NCBI GenBank assembly: GCA_007695015.1
Contig: REEN01000063.1
Span: forward strand, 101,302 to 158,646
DNA length: 57,345 bases
Direction of reading: 5' to 3'
Origin: Marinilabiliales bacterium
GTDB lineage: Bacteria; Bacteroidota; Bacteroidia; Bacteroidales; PUMT01
The notes under the pieces are model-generated. The model was not told the DNA's origin, did no database searches, and worked only from the letters and a program-made list of their open reading frames with translations. Shown here one piece after another: positions 1-8,595 of this stretch (positions within the stretch are counted from its first letter, which is position 1; every line of letters begins with the position of its first letter). The translations under genes were made by a program, and so were the position numbers.

Positions 1-453
1 TTCAGGGGAGGCGGCTTCTCGTCCACCTTCCTTACCAGGGGAGGAATGCCTGTCACGCTTTCGCGGATAAACATTATCGGCAATCTTGGCCCCGTCCTTC
101 AGATTGCCGAAGGGTATACGGCCGAACTGCCGGAGGGGGTGCACGATATGTTGAATAAAAGGACAGACCCCACCTGGCCGACCACCTGGTTTGTGCCCAA
201 CCTGACGGGGAAGGGCGCCTTCAGCGATGTATACTCGGTGATGGCCAACTGGGGTGCAAACCATGGGGCATTTTCATACGGCCATATAGGCGCCGACCTG
301 ATAAGTCTGGCATCACTGCTCCGTATACCGGTATGCATGCATAACGTGCCGGATGAGAAGATATACCGCCCCTCGGCATGGGCTGCTTTCGGAATGGAGT
401 CCGAAGGGGCCGATTACAGGGCATGCAGCGCTTATGGACCTTTGTACGGATAA
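1..453 (+). CDS. fucI: L-fucose isomerase, C-terminal part (5' truncated by window edge)
   Basis: The open frame enters at base 1 and stops at 451-453, so only the last ~150 residues are present; a full family member is ~590 residues. L-fucose isomerase converts L-fucose to L-fuculose, the first cytoplasmic step of fucose catabolism, using Mn2+. The visible part matches the FucI C-terminal domain almost word for word: [58 protein letters not shown] and the final [11 protein letters not shown]. The in-frame ATG at 46 is internal and not the start. It is followed by the fucose permease 133 bp downstream on the same strand, which supports L-fucose rather than D-arabinose as the substrate, although FucI enzymes accept both. 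Very confident in the family; nothing can be said about the missing N-terminus. Confidence 0.95.
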   Translation, partial: FRGGGFSSTFLTRGGMPVTLSRINIIGNLGPVLQIAEGYTAELPEGVHDMLNKRTDPTWPTTWFVPNLTGKGAFSDVYSVMANWGANHGAFSYGHIGADLISLASLLRIPVCMHNVPDEKIYRPSAWAAFGMESEGADYRACSAYGPLYG

Positions 454-461
454 TACTGTCA

Positions 462-520
462 AATCCCGGTGGAGGGAAGATGGCTGCCTGCCATGATGTA
501 ACAGCAGGAGCCCCGGGATT
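462..520 (+). promoter_or_regulatory. Compound hairpin in the fucI-fucP spacer
   Basis: Two nested stems: AATCCCGG (462-469) pairs with CCGGGATT (513-520), and inside it GGCTGCCTGC (482-491) pairs with GCAGGAGCC (504-512) with one bulged G. There is no T-run after it, so a full intrinsic terminator is unlikely. It could be a partial terminator or a processing/stability element that sets the fucI to fucP ratio in a shared transcript. The structure is seen directly; the role is inference. Confidence 0.4.
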
Positions 521-586
521 ATAATTGCGGGCAATACAGTTATGGAACAATAACATGTGATTTATATATCTTTATTTAATTGACCA

Positions 587-1852
587 ATGAGAAAAGCGAC
601 ACCTCTTCTGCCTTTTATACTTGTTACCTCATTATTTTTCATGTGGGGACTGGCAAACAATATGACCGATACCCTGCTGGCTGCTTTCAGGAGGATAATG
701 AGCATGTCCGATTTCCAGACCTCTTTTGTGCAGATGTCCTTTTACGGGGCATATTTCTGCCTGGCGCTGCCGGCAGCCATCTTCATCAAAAGGTTTACCT
801 ACAAGGCAGGCATACTGCTGGGCCTTGGGATGTTCATTGCCGGTGGACTCCTTTTCTATCCGGCAAGCATAACTATGACCTACGGACATTTCCTGGGAGC
901 GCTCTTCATCCTTGCCGGGGGACTGTCGGTACTGGAGACCACTGCCAATCCCTACATAATTGCTATGGGGCCGGAGGAGTCGGGTACCAGGCGGCTTAAC
1001 TTCGCACAGTCATTCAATCCAATCGGCTCAATAACCGGGGTTGTACTGAGCAAGTTTTTCATCCTGTCGCACCTCAACCATGCCGATGCGACACAGAGGG
1101 CAGTGATGAGTCACGAGGAGCTTACCCTTGTAAGGTCGCAGGAGCTGAACGCCATGATGGGACCCTATGTGGGTGTGGCGCTCTTCCTGCTGGTGATATG
1201 GCTGGTCATTGCATTCACAAAAATGCCGAAGGCATCTGATGTCAGGGCAAAAGTCGATGTCAGGGCCAGTATAGGGCGGCTTCTGAAAAACTCCAGGTAC
1301 GTTAGCGGTGTTATCGCCCAGTTTTTCTATGTAGGGGCACAGATAGGCGTCTGGTCCTTTACCATAAGGTATGTTATGATTGAGCTTGGAACCAATGAGC
1401 AGCAGGCTTCTTCATGGTACATAGCAGCGCTGGTGGTGTTCACCGTGCTGAGGTTTGTTTTTACCGGACTGATGAAGTTTTTCAGTCCCCGTCACCTTCT
1501 GAGCTTCTCGGCGGTGCTGGCCATAATATGCACCCTCGGGGTGGTTACCCTCAGCGGGTATGCCGCCACGGTTTCACTGGTGGCCATATCGGCCTGTATG
1601 TCGCTCATGTTCCCGACTATTTACGGTATATCGGTCAAGGGGCTGGGAGATGATACCAAGATAGGGGCAAGCGGACTTATAATGGCAATTCTGGGTGGCG
1701 CGGTACTGACCGCCATACAGGGCCAGGTATCCGACCTTACCGGCAGCATAAGGCTGGCCTACCTGGTACCCGGGTTCTGCTTCCTGCTGATAGCTGTTTA
1801 CGGCTATTTCGGCAGCTTCAACATTTTCAGAAGGGAGCCGGTAATATCCTGA
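587..1852 (+). CDS. fucP: L-fucose:H+ symporter (MFS)
   Basis: Inner-membrane major facilitator protein of 421 residues that imports L-fucose with a proton. The N-terminus PFILVTSLFFMWGLANNMTD is the FucP-family signature of helix 1, and the stretch GGLSVLETTANPYI is characteristic of FHS/FucP sugar symporters, as are RLNFAQSFNPIG and a long hydrophobic pattern consistent with 12 transmembrane helices. Length is close to E. coli FucP (438). The ATG at 587 places the first helix directly at the N-terminus. It lies downstream of fucI on the same strand, so the two are probably co-transcribed. FHS permeases for other hexoses share much of this sequence; the fucI linkage is the main reason for naming it fucP. 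Confidence 0.9.
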   Translation: MRKATPLLPFILVTSLFFMWGLANNMTDTLLAAFRRIMSMSDFQTSFVQMSFYGAYFCLALPAAIFIKRFTYKAGILLGLGMFIAGGLLFYPASITMTYGHFLGALFILAGGLSVLETTANPYIIAMGPEESGTRRLNFAQSFNPIGSITGVVLSKFFILSHLNHADATQRAVMSHEELTLVRSQELNAMMGPYVGVALFLLVIWLVIAFTKMPKASDVRAKVDVRASIGRLLKNSRYVSGVIAQFFYVGAQIGVWSFTIRYVMIELGTNEQQASSWYIAALVVFTVLRFVFTGLMKFFSPRHLLSFSAVLAIICTLGVVTLSGYAATVSLVAISACMSLMFPTIYGISVKGLGDDTKIGASGLIMAILGGAVLTAIQGQVSDLTGSIRLAYLVPGFCFLLIAVYGYFGSFNIFRREPVIS

Positions 1853-1921
1853 CGGTTATTTTAGTCACGCCGGCCTCACCATATAGGACTGGTTACCAGT
1901 ACGCCGGAGCCTGATAATAAT

Positions 1922-3406
1922 TCAGCCTTTTTCAACAAGGTTTATGAAATTCCTGAATACATTATCCCACATGCCGGTATCTTCGGGCATGTAAACCTCT
2001 GTATCAAATGAGTTTTTTACAATACTGCGGATCTCTTCAAGCGAACTGACCTGTCCGCAGGCCAGTGCCTGCATCAATATGTTGCCCGCCGCGGTGCCCT
2101 CGGCAGGGCCGGTGATCACCTTTTTTCCCGTTGCATTGGCGGTGAACCGGCACAGCATCTTGTTGCGCGTGCCTCCGCCTATAATGTGTATTGTATTTAT
2201 CTTCCTTCCCGACACTTCCTGGAGCTGCTCGAGCACATACCTGTACTTAAGGGCAAGGCTTTCAAGGATCGCCCTCACATATGCGCCCCTTGAAGCGGGT
2301 TTCGCCTGGCCTGTCTGGTTGCAGAATGCATCGATTTCAGAAACCATGTTTCGGGGACTGAAAAACTGTTCGTGGTCGGGGTCTATCAGCGCCCGGAACG
2401 GTTCGGCCTTTCCGGCCTCCTCAATAAGTGAGGGGTAATCGCAGCCGGGATCGGCCTCCTTCCATTTTTCGCGGCACTGTTGCAGCAGCCACAGGCCCAT
2501 TATGTTTTTCAGGAACCTGAACCTTTTCCCGGCACCGCCCTCGTTGGAGAAGTTATATTTGAAGGTTTTCTCATTCACCAGTGGCGCATCAAGCTCCAGT
2601 CCCATCAACGACCAGGTTCCCGAGCTTATGTATGCCCAGTCGTCACCCTCTGCGGGCACGGCAACAATGGCCGAGCCGGTATCGTGAGAGCAGACAGATG
2701 CAACATCAACATTTTTCAGCCCCGACTGCCGGCAGGCATCATCACTAAGGCTGCCGATCACCTGCCCGGGTTCAATGATCTCGTTCATAAACGAACCATC
2801 GAGTCCGACCGCACCCAGAAGCTCCTCTTCCCACTCTCCCCTGAAAGGGTTGTAAAGCTGTGAGGTAGTGGCAAAGCTGAATTCTGTCTTTTTCACACCC
2901 GACAGCAGGTAGTTGAGCAGGTCGGGAAGAAACATGACCCGCTCACCGGCATCCAGTGCCAGGTCATTGCTGAGTCTCATTGCATGGAGGTGGTAGAGGC
3001 TGTTGAACGGCTGCATCGAGATGCCTGTAAGCGCATAGATCCTTTCCGGAGGAATGATCCTGTGAAAATCATGCATAGCTTTGATTACCTGTGGATCGCG
3101 GTAGGCATAGGGTATACGGACTATTGTCCCGTCAGCGGCCAGCATACCGAAATCAACACCCCACGAGTCAACCGCTATGGAACGCGGCTCTGAATCTTCT
3201 TCCCTGCAGCAAATAAGGGCCCTGATCATCTCTTCGTAAAACCTGTAAATGTTCCAGTAAAGATGTCCGCCCAGGGGAAGCATGCCTGTTTTAAATCTGT
3301 ATATCTCTTTCAGCACCAGCCTTTCTCCCAGAAAAGTGCCTGCTACAGCCCGGCTGCTCTCCGCCCCGAAGTCAAATGCAAGAAACGGGCCTTCTTTTTT
3401 TGTCAT
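1922..3406 (-). CDS. Rhamnulokinase-family sugar kinase, probable L-fuculokinase
   Basis: FGGY-family carbohydrate kinase of 494 residues that phosphorylates a ketose such as L-fuculose or L-rhamnulose with ATP in the cytoplasm. The N-terminal phosphate loop reads AFDFGAESSRA, the substrate region holds AVDSWGVDFGML, and the ATPase core has SSGTWSLMGLE, IIGGGTRNKMLC and GPAEGTAAGNILMQA. By sequence pattern it resembles RhaB more than E. coli FucK, but Bacteroides fucose operons use a RhaB-like kinase as FucK. Next to fucI and fucP the natural substrate is therefore probably L-fuculose. It converges on fucP with 69 bp between stops. No aldolase (fucA/rhaD) is visible in the window. The family is certain; the substrate is inferred from context. 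Confidence 0.88.
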   Translation of the reverse strand: MTKKEGPFLAFDFGAESSRAVAGTFLGERLVLKEIYRFKTGMLPLGGHLYWNIYRFYEEMIRALICCREEDSEPRSIAVDSWGVDFGMLAADGTIVRIPYAYRDPQVIKAMHDFHRIIPPERIYALTGISMQPFNSLYHLHAMRLSNDLALDAGERVMFLPDLLNYLLSGVKKTEFSFATTSQLYNPFRGEWEEELLGAVGLDGSFMNEIIEPGQVIGSLSDDACRQSGLKNVDVASVCSHDTGSAIVAVPAEGDDWAYISSGTWSLMGLELDAPLVNEKTFKYNFSNEGGAGKRFRFLKNIMGLWLLQQCREKWKEADPGCDYPSLIEEAGKAEPFRALIDPDHEQFFSPRNMVSEIDAFCNQTGQAKPASRGAYVRAILESLALKYRYVLEQLQEVSGRKINTIHIIGGGTRNKMLCRFTANATGKKVITGPAEGTAAGNILMQALACGQVSSLEEIRSIVKNSFDTEVYMPEDTGMWDNVFRNFINLVEKG

Positions 3407-3439
3407 TGAAACAAGGTTTTCGGTAATGCCCTAAAATAC

Positions 3440-3478
3440 AAAAAAAGGAGCCATTTCCAATAAAATGAAAATGGCTCC
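3440..3478 (-). terminator. Rho-independent terminator of the acyl-CoA synthetase gene
   Basis: GGAGCCATTT (3447-3456) pairs perfectly with AAATGGCTCC (3469-3478) around a 12-nt loop. On the minus strand the stem is followed at once by seven T residues. It lies 81 bp past the stop of the acyl-CoA synthetase gene and before the start of the kinase gene, so it separates the two minus-strand units. Confidence 0.85.
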
Positions 3479-3558
3479 GGGATCAGTATCTATTAAGAGG
3501 CAGAGCCCCGAAATCTTACACAGAATTTATTGTTTCTGAACCGCAGGACAGAATGATG

Positions 3559-5226
3559 CTATTCCTCCTCCATGTAGAGGAAACGCTTGATGCTTTTCTT
3601 CGGGGTTTTTTCAAACTCCTCCGGGTAAATCCGGACCTTCGAAAGGCTCATGTAGACCGGCATCTCCTTGTTGAGGTTTTTGCGATGGTTCTCCATGATC
3701 GCCTCCAGCTGCACTTCATCAACCCCGTCGGCTTTTGCCGTTTCGTAATCGGGATAAACAAGTCCGATCAGCTTACTTGTTTTTTTACTCTCTATAACCA
3801 CAGATTCGAGGATGTAATTCATATTGTTCAGCTTGGCCTCGATCTCCTCAGGGTAGATGTTCTGGCCCGAGGGTCCGAGCAGCATGCTCTTGCTGCGTCC
3901 CTTGATAAAGACGAAGTTCTCATTGTCAATGATGCCAAGGTCGCCGGTGCGCAACCATCCATCGTCGACGAGGACTGCATTGGTTGCCTCTTCATTCTTA
4001 TAATAGCCCAGCATGACATTCTCTCCGCGAACCATGATCTCACCCACTTCATTGTAGGGGTCGGCCGAGTCGATCTTAACCTCCATCCCGTCAACAACTT
4101 TTCCGGCTGAACCAAGCTTGGTCTCTTTCCATCCCGCATAGCTGATGAGCGGACCGCATTCGGTCATGCCATAGCCGATAGTGAATGGAAATCCTATTTT
4201 GTTGAAGAACAGTTCCACATCCTTGTTAAGCGCAGCACCTCCAATTACCACTTCGTGGAAATTGCCGCCGAACACATCGATCAGTTTGTTCCGGATCTTT
4301 TTGTATATAAGCTTATTTATGCCCGGGATCTTCAGCAGCACCTTCATTGCAGGTTTTTCAAGAGCGGGCAGAAGCTGTTTCTTATATATTTTTTCTATGA
4401 TAAGGGGCACTGCAAGAACAAGCCTTGGCTTAATCTCCTTGAATGCCCCGAGTATGATCTGGGGCGAAGGTGTCCTGGTGAGGAATGTGATGTGGCACCC
4501 CAGGGTGAAGGGGAAGAGGAACTCGAAAGCACATCCGTATGAATGGGCAAGCGGCAGGAACGACACAATGGCGTCGCCCGGCTGGAGAGGCATATTGTTG
4601 TGTGCGAACACTACATTGGATACAATGCTGTTGTGCGCAAGCATGACCCCCTTTGAAAAACCAGTTGTCCCGGAAGTATAGCTTATCACTGCCAGGTCGG
4701 AATTGGGCACCTCCTCAAGGCTGAAGTTTTCAGCCGTAAGTCCGCCAGGGTATTTTTCTTCATAAAGCTTGTCAATACCGGCCACTACATCTTTCAGTGC
4801 GCCATTACCCATATCCGACAGCAGAGAAAAATCGTTAACCGAAAAGATCCCGCGAAGGTTTTTCATCTCCTTTTCGCTGAGAGTTTCAAGGATATTGTCG
4901 GCAACGAACAACACAACCGAATCGGAGTGGTTGACGATATGGTGTACGTCATTTGGCTTGAAATCCGGTAAAACAGGCACAATTACCGCTCCATAGGATA
5001 TGGTCGCCAGGTAAACCATGGTCCAGTGTGCCGAATTCTTGCCGAGAAGTGCGATTTTATCGCCCCGCTTCACCCCGCCTTTCTCAAAGGCGATATGGAT
5101 ACGGGCGATCCTGTGGGCAACATCGGAATACTTGTAGCTTGCTCCCTTATAGTCGGAGAAGGCCGAAATGTCCCAGTTATTCCTGATACTGTCCTCAATG
5201 AACTGAACAAAGTTTTCTTTCATCAT
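3559..5226 (-). CDS. Long-chain fatty acid--CoA ligase (AMP-binding, FadD/ACSL type)
   Basis: ATP-dependent acyl-adenylate/thioester-forming enzyme of 555 residues that activates fatty acids to acyl-CoA for degradation or lipid synthesis. The P-loop-like adenylation motif is SYTSGTTGFSKGV, the A5 motif is GYGMTECGPLIS, the A8 region is GWLRTGDLG, and the C-terminal catalytic lysine region ends TPKKSIKRF. Length fits bacterial ACSL enzymes. The two in-frame ATG codons at 5226 and 5223 are equally possible starts. It is monocistronic: it has its own -33/-7 promoter (5254-5284) and a strong terminator (3440-3478). Chain-length preference cannot be read from the sequence. Confidence 0.9.
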   Translation of the reverse strand: MMKENFVQFIEDSIRNNWDISAFSDYKGASYKYSDVAHRIARIHIAFEKGGVKRGDKIALLGKNSAHWTMVYLATISYGAVIVPVLPDFKPNDVHHIVNHSDSVVLFVADNILETLSEKEMKNLRGIFSVNDFSLLSDMGNGALKDVVAGIDKLYEEKYPGGLTAENFSLEEVPNSDLAVISYTSGTTGFSKGVMLAHNSIVSNVVFAHNNMPLQPGDAIVSFLPLAHSYGCAFEFLFPFTLGCHITFLTRTPSPQIILGAFKEIKPRLVLAVPLIIEKIYKKQLLPALEKPAMKVLLKIPGINKLIYKKIRNKLIDVFGGNFHEVVIGGAALNKDVELFFNKIGFPFTIGYGMTECGPLISYAGWKETKLGSAGKVVDGMEVKIDSADPYNEVGEIMVRGENVMLGYYKNEEATNAVLVDDGWLRTGDLGIIDNENFVFIKGRSKSMLLGPSGQNIYPEEIEAKLNNMNYILESVVIESKKTSKLIGLVYPDYETAKADGVDEVQLEAIMENHRKNLNKEMPVYMSLSKVRIYPEEFEKTPKKSIKRFLYMEEE

Positions 5227-5551
5227 AGTTTTTGGGAAAGATTGGTTTGACCGTAAATTTAAATAAAGAATGAGAGAAATTCAACCCGGAGCAGAAAATA
5301 GTCGAAAAATAGATAGTAATATAAGCTGCGAAGGTTAACAGGTTACATTTTTGCAGATGAGCCATATTGCCTGTAACCGGTGATAATTAACATGTGCAGG
5401 GCACTGAAATTCTGACTTTGACATCCGTATAATCATTTGATTTTCCTGCCATTGTTTGAAAAAAAATACTTAAATTGCCGTTAAAAGATTTCAGGCAGAG
5501 CTCATGGCAATTATTATTATCTCTATTAAAAACCAACCATAATCATTGACA
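5227..5551. other. 325-bp divergent intergenic region without a gene
   Basis: AT-rich spacer between the leftward acyl-CoA synthetase gene and the rightward universal stress gene. It holds the leftward promoter at 5254-5284. On the rightward side there is a loose -7 candidate (TTAAATTGC near 5470-5478, preceded by TTTG at 5455-5458). A weak inverted pair GGTTAC/GTAACC flanks 5341-5385. No ORF, RNA gene or riboswitch fold was recognised. Confidence 0.5.
5254..5284 (-). promoter_or_regulatory. Bacteroidota-type promoter of the acyl-CoA synthetase gene
   Basis: On the minus strand TTG (282-284 within 5282-5284) is followed after 20 bp by TAAATTTA (5254-5261), close to the TTG/TAnnTTTG pattern of the Bacteroidota housekeeping sigma factor. 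It ends 28 bp before the start codon. Confidence 0.45.
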
Positions 5552-6409
5552 ATGAAGCAGATTATTGTACCACTTGATTTTTCTGATGAGTCAATCAACG
5601 GGCTTGAACTGGCCATTATGATATCATCAAAAACAAAAGCAGGCATCCAGCTTGTTTATGTAATTGGCAAAACTTCGGAGATCAGTGACATGTCAAAGGA
5701 TGAAGAGCAGCGTATAGCCAAGTCGAAGCTCCGGGAGATACAGGCCAAATATGAGCACAAGCTCCCTTCAGGGGTTGAGCTGAGCTATATTGTCAAAAAG
5801 GGCAAGGTGTATAAAGAGGTTGTCGAACAGGCAGATGCCTTTGAAAATTCCATAATTGCAGCATCAACCCAGGGAGCCTCCGGTTTTGAGGAACGCTTCA
5901 TCGGAAGCAACGCGTTCAGGATCATTACTGCGAGTGAAAAGCCGGTAATTACAATAAGGCACGGCGTGGTGCCCAAGACATTCAGGAAAATACTGCTGCC
6001 CATTGACTATACCCAGGATACCAGGCAGAAGGTTCCCTACACGGCAGAGGTAGCAAGAATTTTCGGGTCGAAGGTCCATGTGCTTGCCGTTTCCGGCGGA
6101 AGGGACCAGGAGCTGGTGCAGAGGGTCAAATCATGGGCCAACCAGGTTGTTGAATACCTTAACGACGGCGGTATTGAGACGGAGTTTTCCACACGTACCG
6201 GGGAAGATATAACTGATATAATCGTTGATTATGCCGGTTCAGAAAAGATTGACCTTATATCGATCATGACTGACCAGGCCTCTTCGATCGCAAATTTCAT
6301 AATCGGGAATAATGCCCAGCAGCTGCTTAACAGATCGCCCGTACCGGTTCTTTGTATAACCCCCAGGGATTTGGGTGTGAAGGGAGGCTTTGCCACCTCA
6401 GGAGGCTGA
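5552..6409 (+). CDS. Universal stress protein with two UspA domains
   Basis: Cytoplasmic protein of 285 residues made of two tandem UspA-like alpha/beta domains, roughly residues 1-140 and 145-280. Domain 1 begins KQIIVPLDFSDES and ends with the nucleotide-binding type motif TQGASGFEERFIGSNA; domain 2 begins RKILLPIDYTQDTR and ends RSPVPVLCITPR. Domain 2 has a degenerate glycine motif (IGNNAQQLL), so perhaps only domain 1 binds ATP. Two-domain Usps of this length are common in Bacteroidota, where they respond to stress or growth arrest, but the partner is unknown. The ATG at 5552 is preferred over the upstream in-frame TTG at 5546 because it starts exactly at the conserved first strand. It is monocistronic. 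Confidence 0.88.
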   Translation: MKQIIVPLDFSDESINGLELAIMISSKTKAGIQLVYVIGKTSEISDMSKDEEQRIAKSKLREIQAKYEHKLPSGVELSYIVKKGKVYKEVVEQADAFENSIIAASTQGASGFEERFIGSNAFRIITASEKPVITIRHGVVPKTFRKILLPIDYTQDTRQKVPYTAEVARIFGSKVHVLAVSGGRDQELVQRVKSWANQVVEYLNDGGIETEFSTRTGEDITDIIVDYAGSEKIDLISIMTDQASSIANFIIGNNAQQLLNRSPVPVLCITPRDLGVKGGFATSGG

Positions 6410-6429
6410 CAGCATGATGATATGAGGCA

Positions 6430-6455
6430 AAGGGGCGAGCAGTGATTTGCCCCTT
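6430..6455. terminator. Possible bidirectional terminator between convergent genes
   Basis: AAGGGGC (6430-6436) pairs with GCCCCTT (6449-6455) around a 12-nt loop, between the ends of the stress-protein gene and the Ig-like lipoprotein gene. The flanking T-runs are short, so the call is weak. Confidence 0.3.
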
Positions 6456-6456
6456 A

Positions 6457-8475
6457 CTAAAATTCCCATTTCTCTTCTATAGACCAATTAGCCCTGGTAT
6501 TTATTACCGTGTGGAAGAAAAGGACTTTTTCTGGCTGTATCCCCTTAAGGTAATTACCTGTATCCCATTTACGGTTCTCATTGTCGTCAAATATAGCTTT
6601 CAGCCTGAATTGGCCGGGCTGCAGAAAGTCAAACGTGATTGTGGTATCTTCGCTGGTATAGGACTCCCTGATCACTCTCCCCCGGTCATTTATGAGCTGT
6701 ATGATCAAAGGTCCTGTAACTCCGCTCAGATTTAATACAATGCTACCGTAGTCATCCTTCGCCCTTGTCCGGAACGCAAGGCTGAGTGAATCGGAAAGCA
6801 CCCCGAATATATCTTCAAAAGCACCCGGTAGGGCGGTAAAGCGGTATTCTTCCGCCTCCAGCCACTCAGTTACAAGATCAAATTTCCTTATGCGCAGGGA
6901 ATCTTCAGTAAGTTCAAAGCTGCGGGAAACCGTATCATTGTCCCTTATGACAGCCAGGTCCATTAACGAATAATCAAACGATTCAAGTGGCGAGGGAAAG
7001 GATAACCGGAGGTTCCGGTTTAGTTCCATGTTGCCCCTTTCAGCAGTCCCGAAAGTTACCTCAAGGACGGGTTCCTCAGCCGCAGCGGCCTGCCGTCGTG
7101 CAGTGGTGCGTGCCACGTAATTCAGGGTGACGGTATCAGTAACGGTCCTGATTGAATCGGAAGGCCCGTCAGCCCTGTAACTGACGGCAAACCGCAGGGA
7201 CTCCCGGCTTCTTGTTTCGGCATCTGTGATCCATAACCAGATACTGTCGTTACGGGTATTCCTCTCTTTCATCATCCAGTCCGCCGGGGGATCAAAGTTG
7301 AGAGGTTCGGCCGACCAACCCGGGGTAACGGGAAGGTTGAACACAAAAAAGAGCTTACCCTGGCGGGGCCTTTCGGTGCGTCTTATATACTGACGTCCTG
7401 CTTCCTCTTTGAACAGAAAAAGGGTGTCTTCGGTCCGAAAACCGAACCGGGGGCCGGGATCATAATAATCTTCAGTCACCGGCACCGTATCAACGTCATG
7501 CACTCCCGCATGAACAGCGGCCCCTTCCTGCTGCGGCGCGACGATTGTGTCAGTCTGCTGCTGTGCCCCGGCGATTGTGTCAGTCTGCTGCTGCATATCA
7601 GACATTTGCTGCATGTCTGGCATCTGCTGCATGTCTGGCATCTGCTGCATGTCAGGTTCTTCCGGCTGCCGTGTAATGCCTTCTCCCGGTGGCTCCTCCG
7701 TCACGGGAAGGACCTCTTCAAATACCAGGGTGTCAGGAATAAGATCCGGCCGGGCAGCGTCTGGATGGAAGTCCGGAACCAGTAGATCCTCATGGAAAGC
7801 TATTGCCTCTTCACCTGGCTGGTTATACAGGTAATTGTTCCCGGCACCCTTCAGGGCAAACACCTTTAAGGTGTCAGTTCTCAGGTTGTTCAGCCTGAAC
7901 CGGCCGTCTTTGCCGGTACGGGTGGCATAAAGAGGCATCTGCCTGTAAGGAACAGAATCGTGCAGATTGTCATACAGCATAACAATCACACCCTCCATAG
8001 GTTCGTTGTCAAAGGCATTGATTACAATACCCGAATAATACAGGGAATCAATAATGTCGCCGGTTGAAAAGACGAACTCGAAATTTGTAAGAACGTTACC
8101 CTCGTTCAGGTCGACTATCGCTTCGCCAAAATTGAGTGTGTAGGTCGTGTTTGGAACAAGCTCCGAATTCAGGTCTATCAGAAGGTTTCTTCCCCTGACC
8201 CTGAACTCAGGCCTCTCTTTCTGCGGAGGGGTAATTATGAACTGCTGGTTAATGTTGCGCAACTGGATGAACTCATCGAACTCAATCCTTATCGCAGTAC
8301 CTGTAAAACGCGTCGAATAGTTGGGCGGTTCGCTGCTGACCACTTCAGGGGGAATCGTGTCGCGCGGCCCTCCTGTTGGCGGGATAATATTGGCGCAACG
8401 GGGGAAAAGCAGCGGCAGGACAAGCACTGCAGCTAAAAATATTGCTGCAAGGGGGATCTTCTTCAACAAACTCAT
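6457..8475 (-). CDS. Large Ig-like (Big_5/SbsA-type) domain lipoprotein
   Basis: Envelope lipoprotein of 672 residues. The N-terminus MSLLKK plus a hydrophobic stretch ends in LLFPRC, a plausible lipobox, followed by ANIIPPTGGPRDTIPP, a hallmark of a family widespread in Bacteroidota. Residues ~30-130 form a bacterial Ig-like domain (RIEFDEFIQL, VPNTTYTLNFGEAI). Residues ~145-215 look like a carboxypeptidase-regulatory beta-sandwich (GIVINAFDNEPMEGVIVML, GRFRLNNLRTDTLKVFAL). The middle (~270-320) is a Gln/Met/Asp-rich repeat linker, and further beta-rich sequence ends in FRLKAIFDDNENRKWDTG. The start at 8475 is chosen over the TTG at 8487 because of the lipobox distance and the -7 box at 8492-8499. 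It probably sits in the outer membrane; its function is unknown. It is divergent from lgt, the enzyme that would lipidate it. Confidence 0.78.
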   Translation of the reverse strand: MSLLKKIPLAAIFLAAVLVLPLLFPRCANIIPPTGGPRDTIPPEVVSSEPPNYSTRFTGTAIRIEFDEFIQLRNINQQFIITPPQKERPEFRVRGRNLLIDLNSELVPNTTYTLNFGEAIVDLNEGNVLTNFEFVFSTGDIIDSLYYSGIVINAFDNEPMEGVIVMLYDNLHDSVPYRQMPLYATRTGKDGRFRLNNLRTDTLKVFALKGAGNNYLYNQPGEEAIAFHEDLLVPDFHPDAARPDLIPDTLVFEEVLPVTEEPPGEGITRQPEEPDMQQMPDMQQMPDMQQMSDMQQQTDTIAGAQQQTDTIVAPQQEGAAVHAGVHDVDTVPVTEDYYDPGPRFGFRTEDTLFLFKEEAGRQYIRRTERPRQGKLFFVFNLPVTPGWSAEPLNFDPPADWMMKERNTRNDSIWLWITDAETRSRESLRFAVSYRADGPSDSIRTVTDTVTLNYVARTTARRQAAAAEEPVLEVTFGTAERGNMELNRNLRLSFPSPLESFDYSLMDLAVIRDNDTVSRSFELTEDSLRIRKFDLVTEWLEAEEYRFTALPGAFEDIFGVLSDSLSLAFRTRAKDDYGSIVLNLSGVTGPLIIQLINDRGRVIRESYTSEDTTITFDFLQPGQFRLKAIFDDNENRKWDTGNYLKGIQPEKVLFFHTVINTRANWSIEEKWEF
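7542..7659 (-). repeat. In-frame tandem repeats (30-bp and 18-bp units) in the lipoprotein gene
   Basis: CGATTGTGTCAGTCTGCTG occurs twice 30 bp apart (from 7542 and 7572), followed by 18-bp units CATGTCTGGCATCTGCTG at 594-611 (diverged), 612-629 and 630-647 of the 7000 block (7594-7647) plus a partial fourth. They encode QQQTDTI and QMPDMQ units in a low-complexity linker between beta domains. The number of units is likely to vary between strains. Confidence 0.85.
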
Positions 8476-8491
8476 AATGTATTTCAAGGTG

Positions 8492-8499
8492 CAAATATA
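8492..8499 (-). promoter_or_regulatory. -7 box of the Ig-like lipoprotein gene
   Basis: TATATTTG on the minus strand, an exact TAnnTTTG match, 17 bp before the ATG at 8475. No clear -33 element is visible. Transcription would begin within a few bases of the ATG, which argues against the alternative upstream TTG start. Confidence 0.5.
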
Positions 8500-8562
8500 T
8501 TACAATAGGGCATAAATATTATTAATAATACTTGTTTCCACGGCCTATTATTGCGATTCTTT

Positions 8563-8570
8563 TATATTTT
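8563..8570 (+). promoter_or_regulatory. -7 box upstream of lgt
   Basis: TATATTTT (one mismatch to TAnnTTTG) 26 bp upstream of the ATG at 8596. It lies downstream of the alternative TTG at 8551, so it supports the shorter Lgt protein. Confidence 0.35.
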
Positions 8571-8595
8571 TACCATCCCATTAAAACAAACAGCT

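Noticed and set aside
1888-1900. ACTGGT-T-ACCAGT palindrome as terminator between fucP and the kinase gene
   Set aside because: Arms are only 6 bp with a one-base loop and no T-run.
3553-4110. Plus-strand open frame of ~185 codons
   Set aside because: It is the mirror of a clear acyl-CoA synthetase; composition and position are those of a shadow frame.
7542-7659. Possible CRISPR-like array
   Set aside because: Units are 18 and 30 bp, directly abutting without unique spacers, in frame with a protein linker.
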